From Streptomyces sp. 846.5 (GTDB taxonomy: Bacteria > Actinomycetota > Actinomycetes > Streptomycetales > Streptomycetaceae), in NCBI RefSeq assembly GCF_004365705.1, contig NZ_SOBN01000003.1:310001-374000 (forward strand): 64,000 nucleotides of DNA, given 5' to 3'. The position numbers were made by a program, and so were the translations under genes. The notes below the pieces were generated by a model. The model searched no databases. It was not told where the DNA came from and was given only the letters and a program-made list of their open reading frames with translations. Of this stretch, positions 35,472 to 42,888 are shown in pieces (the stretch's first letter is position 1; every line of letters starts with the position of its first letter).

Positions 35472-36398
35472 ATGTCGATTCCTGGTTCCTGTTGCGCGGT
35501 ACCCCGCTCGGCTGTTCCGCAGGCCGCCCCGGTGTCCGGTGCCACGGAGCCGCCCCCAGCGACTACCGCCGATACCCGTGTCCGCCGTGACGGCATGGTG
35601 CTGCTGCCCGGCGGGACTTTCCTGATGGGCAACGAGGACGCGGCGGCCCGGCCGGGCGATGGGGAGGGGCCGGTTCGGGAGGTGGCTGTGGCCGCGTTCA
35701 GGATCGACGCCTGCGCTGTGACCAACGCCGCATTCGCCGACTTCGTCGCCGCCACCGGCCACCGCACCGCGGCCGAGCGCTTCGGCTGGTCCTTCGTCTT
35801 CGCCGGATTCCTCACCCCGGCCCAGGTGCACGCCACCGCCTTCCCCGCCGAAACCCCGTGGTGGCGCGCCGTCGAGGGCGCAGACTGGCGCTCGCCCGAG
35901 GGCCCCGGCAGCGATCTGGCCGATCGACTGGACCACCCGGTGGTCCACGTCGGCTGGACGGACGCCAACGCCTACGCGCAGTGGGCCGGGGTCCGGCTGC
36001 CGAGCGAGGCCGAATGGGAATACGCCGCCCGCGGCGGCCTCGACCAGGCCCGGTATCCGTGGGGCGACGAGTTCGCGCCGGGGGGCGAACTGCGCTGCAA
36101 CATCTGGCACGGGGACTTCCCCGTGGTCAACACCAGCGAGGACGGCTGGATCGGCACCGCCCCGGTGGACACCTACGCCCCCAACGCCTACGGCCTGTTC
36201 AACACGGTCGGCAACGTCTGGGAGTGGTGCGCGGACGCCTTCGACCCCCATACGTCCGGCCCGCGCACCATCCGCGGCGGCTCCTACCTCTGCCACGACT
36301 CCTACTGCAACCGCTACCGCGTCGCCGCCCGCACCGGCACCACCCCTGACTCCACCTCAGGTCACGTCGGCTTCCGCTGCGCCGCCTCAGCCGCCTAG
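35472..36398 (+). CDS. Formylglycine-generating enzyme (sulfatase maturase)
   Basis: 308 residues. The SUMF1/FGE domain starts MVLLPGGTFLMGNED, with RLPSEAEWEYAARGG, GNVWEWCAD and GGSYLCHDSYCNRYRVAAR. The two active-site cysteines are Cys274 and Cys279, matching the Cys pair of the characterised streptomycete enzyme. It is copper- and oxygen-dependent and turns Cys in CxPxR sites into formylglycine in the cytoplasm before Tat export. It is divergent from the sulfatase across only 61 bp. Confidence 0.95.
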   Translation: MSIPGSCCAVPRSAVPQAAPVSGATEPPPATTADTRVRRDGMVLLPGGTFLMGNEDAAARPGDGEGPVREVAVAAFRIDACAVTNAAFADFVAATGHRTAAERFGWSFVFAGFLTPAQVHATAFPAETPWWRAVEGADWRSPEGPGSDLADRLDHPVVHVGWTDANAYAQWAGVRLPSEAEWEYAARGGLDQARYPWGDEFAPGGELRCNIWHGDFPVVNTSEDGWIGTAPVDTYAPNAYGLFNTVGNVWEWCADAFDPHTSGPRTIRGGSYLCHDSYCNRYRVAARTGTTPDSTSGHVGFRCAASAA

Positions 36399-36446
36399 GG
36401 CCAGCAGCTCGCGTGCAGCCCGAATGCCGCCCCCGGGAGTGTTGCC

Positions 36447-36608
36447 CCGTCCCCGACCCATCCGGTGGGGACCGCGCTGGCCGTGGTGGAGCGGAACTGC
36501 GTGATGCCCATGCGGATCTGCCACCACGTCGCCGCGCCGATGCAGGCCCGCGGCAAGGGCGGCATCGTCCCCCGGCGGACCGCCGCACCGGGCCGGCCGG
36601 GGCGGTGA
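36447..36608 (+). pseudogene. Remnant of an SDR gene
   Basis: A short frame ending at TGA 36606-36608 translates to HPVGTALAVVERNCVMPMR then ICHHVAAPMQARGKGGIV. This resembles the mid part of classical SDRs (a conserved NCxxPMxLCHHxAxxM helix followed by a GxGGIV strand). No Rossmann start or catalytic part is present. It fills the gap between the FGE and CBM-protein genes. The call rests on visual similarity only. Confidence 0.4.
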
Positions 36609-36639
36609 CCGGCCGGCCCAGACGGGCCGGACGCGGGCG

Positions 36640-38538
36640 TCAGGGCAGCGGGGTCGGTGCGGCCAGGTAGGACTGGGTGCGGGTGACCCAGTAGTCGTAG
36701 TCGCTGGGAGCGCTCTGGTAGCTGCCCACCATCTCCGGCACCCCGTAGGTCCCGGAGCCGGTGCCGGCCCCGAAGAGGATGGCCACCACGCCGTCCGCCG
36801 CGGCCTCCGGGAGGTGCGAGCCCCAGGTGACGGTGGATCCGCTGACGGTCACCTTGGGGTCGGCGCCCGGGTTGCTGCTGTAGAAGGCGAGGTTGTTGCC
36901 GCTGCTGGTGAACGAGTCCCCGTAGAAGAAGGTGGCCGCCGAGTCCTCGTCCCGGTTGGCCGAGACGTCGTCCAGGTTGGGGAACTTCCCGGAGGCGTTC
37001 CAGTAGGTCGGGCTGGCGGTGAGGGTCGAGTTGAGGTGGCCCGTCGGCAGCTGCCACAGCACGGCCGGCAGGCCGAGGGACTGGCGGATGGTCTTCGCAT
37101 AGAGCAGGTAGTTGCTCCAGTGCGCGGCGTTCAGGTAGCGGATGTCACCGGCCGGGTTCGGGTCGTTCAGGACGCCGAAGTCCTGTCCCCACTGGTCGAA
37201 CGCCGCGAAGTCGGCGTCGTAGGTGATCCCCGCCGTCTTGGCGAAGTTGGCCACCTGGGTCGCGTTGGTGACCACCGACTGCTGACCTGCCGTCCAGCCC
37301 AGGGTGTCGGTGTCCTTGAGGGCGTCGCGGACGCCCCAGGTGTTGATCTGCCAGCCGACGAAGGCGGTCGGATCGTACTTCTTGACGGCGTAGTTGATCG
37401 CCTGGACCAGGCCCTTGAGGTTGTTGCCGAAGGCCGGGTCGGTGCCGCTGGCCAGCACCCCGGAGGAGTACGCGGCGTTGGTGGCGGCCGGGAACTGGGC
37501 GGCGTCGTTGTTGTACTGCGCCGCGTAGTTCTGCTGCAGGTAACCGAGCATGTCCGGCTCGATCACCCAGCCCACCGGCTTGCCCGGCGCGGCGGCCTGC
37601 GCCGCCTGGGCGGCGGACTTGAGCGACTGGAAGTAGGTCGTCAGCCAGCTCGCGCTCTGCATGTTGGTGTAGTCGACGCTGGTGCCGTCGATGTTGCCGT
37701 TCATGCCGTAGTCGACCAGGACCGGGGTCATCCCGAACTGCTCGGAGTGGGTGACCATGGTGGTCGTGGTGGCGGCCCAGTTGGCGAAGTCGCCGCCGAT
37801 CAGGTACTCGTAGCCGTAGTTCGGCAGCTTGCCGTGCGACTTGAGCGTGGTGAAGAACGCGTCGACGGTGCTCCCGGGCGTGTAGACCGACCCGATCGAC
37901 AGGTAGTTGGGGTGCCAGGCGGCGGTGCCGCCGGTACCGCCGGTGCTGGTGGGCGTCGGGGTCGGCGTCGGGGTGGCAGTCGGCGTGGCGCTCGCCGAGG
38001 CACTGGTGCTCGCGCTGGGCGTCGGCGTCGGGGTCGATCCGCCGCCGGGACCGGTGAGCACCACGTCGTCGGCCTGGTAGCTGCCCTGCCCGTACCAGCC
38101 GTGCAGGTAGACCGTGATCGACGTGGTGGACGCGCCGGTGGTGAACGTCGTGCTGAGCTGCTGCCAACTCGTCGCGGACGGCGTCCAGGTGGAGCTGCCG
38201 CCGTTGGCGCCGAGGTAGACGTACGGGCCCTCGACGTAGGCCGACAGCGTGTAGGTCGAGTTGGGCAGCACCGCGACGGTCTGGGTGCACTGGGCGTCCG
38301 CGGAGCCGGTCGGCAGTGCGGACAGCGCATGCGTCCCCGAGTGCACCGGAGAGGTGACCACCGAGGCGGTCCCGGCGTCGCAGCTCCAGCCGGACAGCGT
38401 CCCGGTCTCGAACCCCGCATTGGTGATCAGGTTGGTGGTGGCAGCGCCTGCACTGCGGCCCAGCAGACCGAGACCGAGCGGGACGAGAGCGACTGCGACC
38501 AGCGCGGCAAGCGCTCGGTTTCTGCTGCGTCGATGCAC
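36640..38538 (-). CDS. Secreted protein with chitinase-type CBM and unassigned catalytic-like domain
   Basis: About 632 residues. The signal peptide ends GAA. Residues ~35-165 are a CBM4/9-like module (NLITNAGFETGTLSGWSC, HGWYGQGSYQADDV) of the kind seen on streptomycete chitinases. A Ser/Thr/Pro linker follows, then a ~420-residue domain beginning YLSIGSVYTPGSTVDAFF, with acidic candidates in WVIEPDMLGY and FAAFDQWGQDF. It looks barrel-like, but no GH family was recognised and the GH18 DxxDxDxE motif is absent. GTG 38538 has AGGAGG 7 bases upstream. The promoter carries chitinase-type direct repeats, so a chitin or aminosugar role is likely. Confidence 0.75.
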   Translation of the reverse strand: MHRRSRNRALAALVAVALVPLGLGLLGRSAGAATTNLITNAGFETGTLSGWSCDAGTASVVTSPVHSGTHALSALPTGSADAQCTQTVAVLPNSTYTLSAYVEGPYVYLGANGGSSTWTPSATSWQQLSTTFTTGASTTSITVYLHGWYGQGSYQADDVVLTGPGGGSTPTPTPSASTSASASATPTATPTPTPTPTSTGGTGGTAAWHPNYLSIGSVYTPGSTVDAFFTTLKSHGKLPNYGYEYLIGGDFANWAATTTTMVTHSEQFGMTPVLVDYGMNGNIDGTSVDYTNMQSASWLTTYFQSLKSAAQAAQAAAPGKPVGWVIEPDMLGYLQQNYAAQYNNDAAQFPAATNAAYSSGVLASGTDPAFGNNLKGLVQAINYAVKKYDPTAFVGWQINTWGVRDALKDTDTLGWTAGQQSVVTNATQVANFAKTAGITYDADFAAFDQWGQDFGVLNDPNPAGDIRYLNAAHWSNYLLYAKTIRQSLGLPAVLWQLPTGHLNSTLTASPTYWNASGKFPNLDDVSANRDEDSAATFFYGDSFTSSGNNLAFYSSNPGADPKVTVSGSTVTWGSHLPEAAADGVVAILFGAGTGSGTYGVPEMVGSYQSAPSDYDYWVTRTQSYLAAPTPLP

Positions 38539-38641
38539 TGTGGTGCCTCCTGGCGGGGCGACAAGACGATCGGGACAGCACCGCGCTGCCGCTGCACGGG
38601 CGGCGTCGGCTGTGCACCTGACAATGCAGGGCATTTCCCGA

Positions 38642-38682
38642 ACAATGGCCTAGACCTGTCAGTGCGTCAAGGGTCTAGACCA
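38642..38682 (-). promoter_or_regulatory. Chitinase-type promoter with DasR-like sites
   Basis: On the minus strand, TTGACG (38665-38670) and CATTGT (38642-38647) are 17 bp apart. Two 12-bp sites, TGGCCTAGACCT (38646-38657) and GGGTCTAGACCA (38671-38682), repeat 25 bp apart. One overlaps the -10/spacer and the other sits just upstream of the -35. They match the GGTCTAGACC core of DasR sites and the direct repeats of Streptomyces chitinase promoters. Confidence 0.8.
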
Positions 38683-38732
38683 CCACATGAGTTGACGCTA
38701 GGACTCCCTTAAGCCGGGAACGCGGTCGGGAC

Positions 38733-39176
38733 CTAATCCAGGTCGTCCGGCAGCAGTCGGAAGGCGGGGTGGTCGGTGAGGGGGCGGACGGCCCGGAAGT
38801 GGCGGCGGTCGACGGTGAAGATCGCATTCGTGCGGAACTCCGCAGCGAGGGCGACGTTGACCGCGTCGGTGAGGCCGATATTGAGATCGCGGTACCGCTT
38901 GAGCACGACGCGTGCGGCAGCCAGATGCAGGCCGACCTCGGGGATTTCGAACCGCCCCACCGCCTGGCGGTCGATGATGTCGTCGAGCACGGCCATCGCG
39001 GCCTCGGGGCTCACTCCGGTGGATGCCAGATGGTCCAACTCGGCCAGGACCAATGGCGAGATGACCAGATGGCCCACGGACTTCAGTGCGATCCGGCAGG
39101 CTGCATGGTCCGGCTCATCGCCGAAGTAGTAGGCCAGCAGCGCCCCGGTGTCACCGACGACGGCGACCTCGCTCAC
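38733..39176 (-). CDS. vapC: VapC-family PIN-domain toxin
   Basis: 147 residues. The PIN acidic residues appear in VVGDTGALLAYY, PLVLAELDHL, TDAVNVALA and FTVDRRHF, so all four are present. VapC toxins are Mg-dependent RNases, often cutting tRNA or rRNA. The GTG start at 39176 overlaps the antitoxin stop as GTGA, indicating coupled translation. A longer open frame upstream merely shadows the antitoxin gene. Confidence 0.88.
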   Translation of the reverse strand: MSEVAVVGDTGALLAYYFGDEPDHAACRIALKSVGHLVISPLVLAELDHLASTGVSPEAAMAVLDDIIDRQAVGRFEIPEVGLHLAAARVVLKRYRDLNIGLTDAVNVALAAEFRTNAIFTVDRRHFRAVRPLTDHPAFRLLPDDLD

Positions 39177-39415
39177 TTCCCGAATCCCCTCATCAGCTCG
39201 TCCCGGTCCGCGACAAGCCGCCCTCCGCCACCCGAGAGAACCGGGGCGTCGTCGAGCTCGTCGCCCATCGGGTCCGTTCGGAAGGTGTAGCGAGGCGGGG
39301 CGAGGGACGGCGGGACCAGGGTCGCGACATGGCGGCCGTCCTTGGTGACCGTCACGGTCTCCCCCCGCTCGACCGCCCCTATGACCCGGGCTGTCTGCTG
39401 GTTCAGTTCGCGCAT
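39173..39415 (-). CDS. Phd/YefM-type antitoxin of the VapC pair
   Basis: 80 residues from ATG 39415, which has GGAG 8 bases upstream; an ATG at 39427 lacks an RBS. The N-terminal half (MRELNQQTARVIGAVERGET, VTKDGRHVATL) is the Phd/YefM DNA-binding fold, and the C-terminal tail should bind and block the PIN toxin. It overlaps vapC by four bases. Confidence 0.87.
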   Translation of the reverse strand: MRELNQQTARVIGAVERGETVTVTKDGRHVATLVPPSLAPPRYTFRTDPMGDELDDAPVLSGGGGRLVADRDELMRGFGK

Positions 39416-39436
39416 GGTGGTCTCCATGCAGCAAGC

Positions 39437-39453
39437 GTACTACTAGGTACTAC
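39437..39453. promoter_or_regulatory. Repeat upstream of the vapC operon, likely autoregulatory
   Basis: GTACTAC is directly repeated at 39437-39443 and 39447-39453, separated by TAG, and GTAC half-sites are also partly palindromic. It lies 22 bp upstream of the antitoxin start, where the antitoxin would repress its own operon. Confidence 0.45.
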
Positions 39454-39561
39454 CTCGCGGCCCGACCACTGGTACGGGCGTCACCGGTTCGGAGCCCAGC
39501 GGATGCCGATGTGTGGTTGCGTGTGGTCCGCTGGTCGGAGGACGACCAGCGAGGATGTGCG

Positions 39562-40608
39562 ATGGCATTGCCGGTCAGACCCCCGATCGAGCCGATGCTC
39601 GCCAAGTCCGTGGCGGCCGTTCCGACCGGCGGGTACCTGTACGAACCCAAGTGGGACGGTTTCCGCTGCCTGGTGTTCCGCGACGGTGACGACATTGAGC
39701 TGGGCAGCCGCGGCGGCAAGCCGCTCACGCGCTACTTCCCGGAACTGATCGCCTCCCTGGCCGAGGCGCTGCCGCCGCGGTGCGTGCTGGACGGGGAGAT
39801 CGTGGTGGTCCAGGGCAGCCGGCTCGACTTCGACCGGCTCTCCGACCGCATCCACCCGGCCGAGTCGCGGATCCGGCTGCTGGCCGAACAGACGCCGGCG
39901 ACGTTCGTGGCCTTCGATGAGCTCGCGCTCGACGACGAGGATCTGACGGGTCGTCCGCTGGCCCAGCGGCACGAGGTGCTGGCGCGGCTGTTCGCACCGC
40001 ACCCGCAGGTGCGCGTGTCGCGCTCCACCCAGGACGTCGACCTCGCCAGGACCTGGTTCGAGACCTTCGAGGGCGCCGGCCTCGACGGCGTGGTCGCCAA
40101 GCGGCTGGACGACGCCTACCGACCCGGCGAGCGCGCCATGGTCAAGATCAAGCACGAGCGCACGGCCGATGTCGTGGTCGCCGGGTACCGGCTGCACAAG
40201 AGCGGGCCGGTGGTCGGATCGCTGATGCTGGGTCTGTATCTGGACGACGGCGTGCTCAACTACGTCGGCGGCGCCAGCGCGTTCACCATGGCCCGGCGCG
40301 CCGAGCTGGTCGACGAGCTCGCGCCGCTGGTGCTGCGCGAGGGGGAGGAGCATCCCTGGACCGGCGAGGACGACGGCGGGCATCGGCGCCCCGGCACGCT
40401 CAACCGGTGGAACGCGGGCAAGGACAGGTCCTTTGTGGCGCTGCGTCCGGAGCGGGTGTGCGAGGTGCGCTACGACCAGTTGCAGGCGGACCGGTTCCGG
40501 CACAGCGCCCGGTTCCTGCGGTGGCGGCCGGACCGGCAGCCCGAGTCCTGCGGCTACGACCAGCTGGACCTGCCGGCCGCCTACGATCTCGCCGAGGTGC
40601 TCGGCTAG
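39562..40608 (+). CDS. ATP-dependent DNA ligase (LigC type)
   Basis: 348 residues. The adenylation motif EPKWDGFR has the AMP-accepting Lys30, DGEIVV is motif III, and GLDGVVAKR and VKIKHERTAD are motifs IV and V. A C-terminal OB-fold follows. Short ligases of this type act in actinobacterial DNA repair and NHEJ-like pathways. ATG 39562 follows GAGG by 7 bases. Its TAG shares CTAG (40605-40608) with the stop of the convergent polymerase gene. Confidence 0.92.
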   Translation: MALPVRPPIEPMLAKSVAAVPTGGYLYEPKWDGFRCLVFRDGDDIELGSRGGKPLTRYFPELIASLAEALPPRCVLDGEIVVVQGSRLDFDRLSDRIHPAESRIRLLAEQTPATFVAFDELALDDEDLTGRPLAQRHEVLARLFAPHPQVRVSRSTQDVDLARTWFETFEGAGLDGVVAKRLDDAYRPGERAMVKIKHERTADVVVAGYRLHKSGPVVGSLMLGLYLDDGVLNYVGGASAFTMARRAELVDELAPLVLREGEEHPWTGEDDGGHRRPGTLNRWNAGKDRSFVALRPERVCEVRYDQLQADRFRHSARFLRWRPDRQPESCGYDQLDLPAAYDLAEVLG

Positions 40609-41624
40609 TCCGCTTCGTGGCGGGCCTTGGACGGCTGGACGCGCTTGGGTTCGCCGGGCATCTTCGGGAATTCCGGCGGATAGGGAAGGTCGCCGAGGCC
40701 GCGGTCGCGCATGTCCCGCTCGGCCATCTCCAGCAGCGCGTCCAGGGTGGCCGGCGACTCGTCGATGGACTCGTGGGCGTCGCCGCGTGAGGCGAGCAGC
40801 GCGGGGACGGTGCGCACGGTGAAGTCGTCCGGGGCGACGTCGGGAAGGTCGGTCCAGCGCACCGGCATCGAGACCCGGGCGTTCGGCTCGGCGCGGGTGG
40901 AGTAGGCGGCGGCGAGCATCCGGTCGCGGGCCATCTGGTTGAAGTCGGCGAAGATCCGCGCGCCGCGCTCCTCCTTCCACCAGGAGGTGGTGAACAGCTC
41001 GGGGCGGCGGCGTTCGAGTTCGCGCGCCAGTGCGATGACCGCGCGCCGGGTGTCGACGAACGACCAGCGCGGTTCGATCCGCACCAGCAGGTGCAGGCCG
41101 CGTCCGCCGGAGGTCTTCACGAACGGCTCCATGCCGAGCTCCGTGAGCAGCGCCCGGGCCTCGGTGGCGGCCTCGACCGCCTCGGCGAAGCCGGTGCCGG
41201 GCTGCGGGTCGAGGTCCAGGCGCAGCTCGTCCGGGTGGTCGGTGTCCTCGCGGCGCACCGGCCACGGATGCAGTTCCAGGGCGTTCATCTGCACCGCCCA
41301 CAGCGCCGTCGCGGGCTCGGTCACGCACACCTCGCGGCCGGTGCGCCCGCTCGGAAAGGTCACCTCCGCGGTCTGCACCCAGTCGGGGAGGCCCTTGGGC
41401 GCGTGCTTGGTGTAGAACGAGCTGCCGCCGTCGAGGCCGCCCGGGAAGCGGTGCAGCGCGATCGGGCGCCCGGCGAGCCCGCGCAGCAGCCCTTCGGCGA
41501 CGGCGACGTAGTACTCGGCGAGTTCGAGCTTGGTGACCCCGACGGCCGGATAGCAGACCTTCTCCGGCGAGGAGATGCGTACCCGACGCCCGGCGACCGT
41601 GACGAAGGCCTCGCTGCTGCTCAT
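40605..41624 (-). CDS. LigD-type DNA polymerase/primase domain protein
   Basis: 339 residues. The archaeo-eukaryotic primase-like LigD polymerase domain shows SFYTKHAPKGLPDW, the metal pair LRLDLDPQPG, KTSGGRGLHLLV and SMPVRWTDL. It is a stand-alone polymerase, as in mycobacterial PolD/PrimPol proteins, that fills gaps and ends during NHEJ. It is convergent with the LigC-type ligase, so polymerase and ligase are separate genes. No Ku gene is in view. Confidence 0.92.
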   Translation of the reverse strand: MSSSEAFVTVAGRRVRISSPEKVCYPAVGVTKLELAEYYVAVAEGLLRGLAGRPIALHRFPGGLDGGSSFYTKHAPKGLPDWVQTAEVTFPSGRTGREVCVTEPATALWAVQMNALELHPWPVRREDTDHPDELRLDLDPQPGTGFAEAVEAATEARALLTELGMEPFVKTSGGRGLHLLVRIEPRWSFVDTRRAVIALARELERRRPELFTTSWWKEERGARIFADFNQMARDRMLAAAYSTRAEPNARVSMPVRWTDLPDVAPDDFTVRTVPALLASRGDAHESIDESPATLDALLEMAERDMRDRGLGDLPYPPEFPKMPGEPKRVQPSKARHEAD

Positions 41625-41775
41625 GATCGTAGGCTAAGCGCCCGTTCCGGCAGCCGCATGCCGGGCCCGCGCGCGATAATGGTCGGGCGACAGCTCCGTA
41701 CTACCGCGTACCGGTTGTCGGGCCATACCTGGCCCGCCGGTGGTCGCGGCATGTCGGAGTGCCGGGAGGTTCGAT

Positions 41776-41970
41776 ATGCGCAAGATCGCCGATTGCCGCG
41801 ACTACCCGAGCGTGAGCGGATGCACCCTGACCATCTCGGGCGAGGAGGACGAGGTCGTCCGCGCCGCCACCGAGCACGCCATCTCGGTGCACGAGCACAC
41901 GGACTCCCCTGAGCTGCGCGAGCAGATCCGCGCCATGCTCAAGAACGAGGAGGTCCCGCAGCACGCCTGA
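41776..41970 (+). CDS. DUF1059 small protein
   Basis: 64 residues, the usual DUF1059 length. The sequence MRKIADCRDYPSVSGCTLTI with two Cys, then acidic EEDEVV and a helical end (AISVHEHTDSPELREQIRAM), follows the family pattern. The function is unknown. ATG 41776 has GGAGG 6 bases upstream. A strong terminator follows at once. Confidence 0.88.
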   Translation: MRKIADCRDYPSVSGCTLTISGEEDEVVRAATEHAISVHEHTDSPELREQIRAMLKNEEVPQHA

Positions 41971-41984
41971 ACCCGCTACCCCTG

Positions 41985-42024
41985 CGCCCCGGGCCGTACC
42001 GAGCAGTCCGTACGGCCCGGGGCG
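41985..42024 (+). terminator. Terminator after the DUF1059 gene
   Basis: A perfect 15-bp stem, CGCCCCGGGCCGTAC (41985-41999) with its complement (42010-42024), loop CGAGCAGTCC, 14 bp after the stop. Confidence 0.92.
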
Positions 42025-42090
42025 TCCTGCGCCTGCGGCCACGCGTGGGGGTGGCGAGGACGCGGAACTACGCGCCGTACGGGATGACAC

Positions 42091-42213
42091 GGCAGACCGG
42101 CGTTGCGAACAGTGGCGACGGTGATTGAAGGCGGTTCCCACGCCATTGCCCTGTCGCGGGCGGACGAGGTGACCCAGGTGATCCTCACGGCCCTGCAGAC
42201 CCTGGCGGCCTAG
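42091..42213 (+). pseudogene. C-terminal remnant of an alpha/beta hydrolase
   Basis: The frame ending at TAG 42211-42213 reads TVATVIEGGSHAIALSRAD then EVTQVILTALQTLAA. This is the normal end of an alpha/beta hydrolase, with the catalytic His in GGSHAIALSR. No start or other motif is upstream; the terminator of the DUF1059 gene takes its place. Confidence 0.55.
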
Positions 42214-42234
42214 TCGGCGACGGCCTGGTCCGCG

Positions 42235-42657
42235 TCAGGCCTTGCCCAGCAGCTCTCGTACGTGCTGGATGATCTCCTCGTTGGTGTAGGCATGGCCGCC
42301 GATGCCCCAGCCGCCCGGAACCGCCTCGTTCAGGGCGACCCAGGTCCGCTCGGCCAGGGAGGGGTCGCCGGCGGCCGAAGCGACCAGCTCCGAGATCTCC
42401 TTGACCAGGCCGAGCTGCTGCTCCCGGTCGAGCGCACCGGCATTGGTGGTGACGCTGACCCGCACGTGGTCGGTGCTGCCGCCGGCGGTGGAGAAGCCGT
42501 CCGCGTCGAGTTCGTGGACGAAGGCGGCCGTGTTGTCGGAGAAGAACGGGATGGCTGGAACCTTCTCCCAGCGCATGATCGCCTGGGCGAGCTCCTGGGC
42601 CAGGGACTTGCGGTCCTTGATCAGACCCTTGGCGGCGTACACATCGATCATGGGCAT
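42235..42657 (-). CDS. Tautomerase-superfamily protein
   Basis: 140 residues from ATG 42657, giving MPMIDVYAAKG, so Pro follows Met as the catalytic base typical of 4-oxalocrotonate tautomerase/MSAD/CHMI-like proteins. The length suggests two fused tautomerase units. The GAGGGTCG before the start is a plausible RBS. It is divergent from the LAL regulator across 231 bp. Substrate unknown. Confidence 0.8.
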   Translation of the reverse strand: MPMIDVYAAKGLIKDRKSLAQELAQAIMRWEKVPAIPFFSDNTAAFVHELDADGFSTAGGSTDHVRVSVTTNAGALDREQQLGLVKEISELVASAAGDPSLAERTWVALNEAVPGGWGIGGHAYTNEEIIQHVRELLGKA

Positions 42658-42888
42658 GGTTTCGACCCTCGCTGTGAGACGGTTCGGCAGACATTGCACT
42701 GCTTGTCCACCATTCCTTCGACGGGCGACCAGGGAATCCCGTGGCACGCGTAGTCCGCGAGGGCGGCGAGGCGCGGGAGGAGTGGCTCTCCGCCACCCGG
42801 ATCGTGGCACAGCGCAAGGACCGCCGGATGCGACACTGAAGCACTGGCGGGCTCCGACCCGCGGGGCAGGGCATTCTTCGGCACGAGG

